A stretch of DNA of 54,462 nt from Burkholderiaceae bacterium (GTDB lineage: Bacteria; Pseudomonadota; Gammaproteobacteria; Burkholderiales; Burkholderiaceae_C), in the NCBI GenBank assembly GCA_031277295.1, contig JAITMV010000171.1, positions 1 through 54,462 on the forward strand. Direction: 5' to 3'. Under the pieces are notes generated by a model. The model was not told the origin of the DNA, did not search any database, and saw nothing but the letters and a program-made list of their open reading frames with translations. Of this stretch, positions 53,171-54,462 are shown piece by piece. Position 1 is the stretch's first letter; every line of letters begins with the position of its first letter. Made by a program: the position numbers and the translations under genes.

Positions 53171-54462
53171 ATGGCTACTGTTAGCAATAAAACGAAAACC
53201 GGAAATCCAGAAATTGACGGATTGCTCTGGGGCACACAATGGAACGGCATCATTACCTATAGCGTCCCAAACTCCCCAATCGCCTACTCGTATCCGAAAG
53301 GATATAACCAGCCGTCAGCAAATTTTTCCCAGGTTCCAGTAAAAATACAGGAAACAATCAAATACGCCGCCGATCTGGTGATGGAGTACACCAATGCAAA
53401 GCTTGAAGCGACTGAAGCAAATAATTCAAGTGCCAATATTAAAGTGGCGCAAACGTCTTGGCTGTGGGATGGCTCAAACAACAACACAGCCTATACCTAT
53501 TTTCCATCTCGCGATGCCTTCAGCGGAAACATGTGGCTCGGCGTCAAGGATGCAGCCGGATATGCTCTGAATTGGTCTGGGGCGTCCGCAGGGAACTGGT
53601 ATTTTCAGACGATACTGCATGAATTCGCTCATGCACTTGGGCTCAAACACCCTCATGAGGCAAACGGTTCCTTTGGAATTCTACCTCTGGCGTATGATAA
53701 TACTGAACATTCCATAATGAGTTACCGGAGCTATCCGGGTGGGCCTTCGACAAACTATACGGCCGAGACCTATGGGTACTCGACCACCTACATGGCAAGC
53801 GACATTCTTGCCTTGCAGGAATTATACGGGGCAAACTACACATCTCACAGTGGAAACACCACTTATACCTGGAACCCCAACACGGGACAAAAATCGATTT
53901 TTGAAACAGGTCAAACCGAACAGGGCATCCAGCCTGGAAGAAACAAAATATTTGAAACAGTCTGGGATGGTGGCGGCACCGACACCTATGACCTATCGAA
54001 TTACACGAGCAGCGTGAGCGTGGACCTCAATCCAGGTGCCGCGTCGCTGTTTTCGAGCGTACAGCGGGTTAATCTAGGAGGCGGGTATTATGCCTCCGGC
54101 AATGTTTACAACGCCTATCTGTTCAAAGGAGATACCCGTTCCCTGATCGAGAATGCCAATGGCGGCTCTGGAGACGACACGATTAACGGCAATGCCACTG
54201 CGAACGTATTAAACGGGAATGCTGGCAACGACACGCTGAATGGCGGCGCGGGCGACGATACGCTAAGCGGCGGTGATGGCAACGACATACTCGATGGCGG
54301 CACTGGCGGCAATACTCTCGACGGCGGCGCGGGCGATGACATTCTGCGCCTCGGCGGAGTTTTGAGCGGCGCCAACACCATCGCCGGTGGCACGGGCACT
54401 GATACGTTTGAGTTGACCGCGGATGTCGTCATGGGCAGCAGTTCCTTGTTTACCAGCATCGA
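53171..54462 (+). CDS. M10/serralysin-like RTX metalloprotease (runs off the right edge)
   Basis: ATG 53171, preceded by GGGGAAAAGA; about 430 residues are present and the frame is open at the edge. The zinc motif is His150-Glu-Phe-Ala-His154-Ala-Leu-Gly-Leu-Lys-His160, and the Met-turn is Met183 with Tyr185 in HSIMSYRSYPGG; both are diagnostic of serralysins. A beta region follows (IFETVWDGGGTDTYDLSNY), then RTX nonapeptides GGSGDDTINGN, GNDTLNGGAGDDTLSGGDGN and LDGGAGDDILRLGG that bind calcium. No N-terminal signal peptide is seen, as expected for a type I secreted protease. The exporter genes and inhibitor are not in the window. Base use is AT-richer than in neighbouring housekeeping genes. 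Confidence 0.92.
   Translation, partial: MATVSNKTKTGNPEIDGLLWGTQWNGIITYSVPNSPIAYSYPKGYNQPSANFSQVPVKIQETIKYAADLVMEYTNAKLEATEANNSSANIKVAQTSWLWDGSNNNTAYTYFPSRDAFSGNMWLGVKDAAGYALNWSGASAGNWYFQTILHEFAHALGLKHPHEANGSFGILPLAYDNTEHSIMSYRSYPGGPSTNYTAETYGYSTTYMASDILALQELYGANYTSHSGNTTYTWNPNTGQKSIFETGQTEQGIQPGRNKIFETVWDGGGTDTYDLSNYTSSVSVDLNPGAASLFSSVQRVNLGGGYYASGNVYNAYLFKGDTRSLIENANGGSGDDTINGNATANVLNGNAGNDTLNGGAGDDTLSGGDGNDILDGGTGGNTLDGGAGDDILRLGGVLSGANTIAGGTGTDTFELTADVVMGSSSLFTSI

Overview
The window looks like a chromosomal stretch of a GC-rich betaproteobacterium (Burkholderiales or Rhodocyclales type; the order cannot be fixed from this sequence). The pointers are a dapA-bamC pair, a Bug/TctC-type periplasmic receptor, an exosortase H pair, pobA with a divergent IclR-type regulator, ComM, and a KorABC-like 2-oxoacid oxidoreductase. 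No rRNA, tRNA, CRISPR array, complete insertion sequence or integrase was recognised. Every intergenic gap of more than a few hundred bases is filled with short palindromic and REP-like repeats.

Layout. 1-1201 (minus): the first 400 codons of an Ig-like repeat protein that runs off the left edge. 1720-3826 (minus): DUF4139 secreted protein and a Crp/Fnr regulator. 4468-9873 and 16037-21991 (minus): two giant paralogous surface proteins of 1801 and 1984 residues with BapA-like N-termini and Ig-like arrays; the first has a 335-codon Ser-Asp tract, the second an internally duplicated five-domain block and a type I secretion-like C-terminus. Between them: a secreted trypsin-like protease (11247-13415), a decayed HigB/HigA-like toxin-antitoxin pair, an intact DinJ/YafQ-like pair, and the stump of a Fic-family gene. 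22695-26977: DsbD-like thiol reductase, cyclopropane fatty acid synthase, and a kinase-less CusS-like sensor. 27173-33650 (minus): a Bug receptor, then glcE, glcF, methyltransferase, dapA and bamC in one direction. 34086-36069 (plus): ComM/YifB and a cupin. 36138-40893 (minus): a three-gene 2-oxoacid oxidoreductase with its NAD(P)H/FAD/Fe-S subunit. 41078-43655 (minus): OGT/SPINDLY-type TPR glycosyltransferase and aquaporin Z. 43985-45160 (plus): exosortase H and its companion membrane protein. 45238-47334: regulator and pobA, divergent around a three-half-site operator. 48459-49701 (plus): a putative HEIGH zincin and an overlapping putative lipoprotein gene, more AT-rich than the surroundings. 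49865-52603: trpE convergent with a lone gspF-like gene. 53171 to the right edge (plus): an M10/serralysin-like RTX metalloprotease.

Two themes tie the region together. One is the cell surface: giant Ig-like proteins, an RTX protease, a secreted serine protease, exosortase H, a DsbD-like reductase, BamC and a GspF-like protein. The transporters expected for the type I substrates are not here. The other is genome fluidity: dispersed MITE-like palindromic elements (about 160-175 bp, with recognisably related central hairpins but different terminal repeats) and several REP-like families sit beside broken or truncated genes. The strongest candidates for something new are the zincin/lipoprotein pair, the palindromic element family and the Ser-Asp giant protein.
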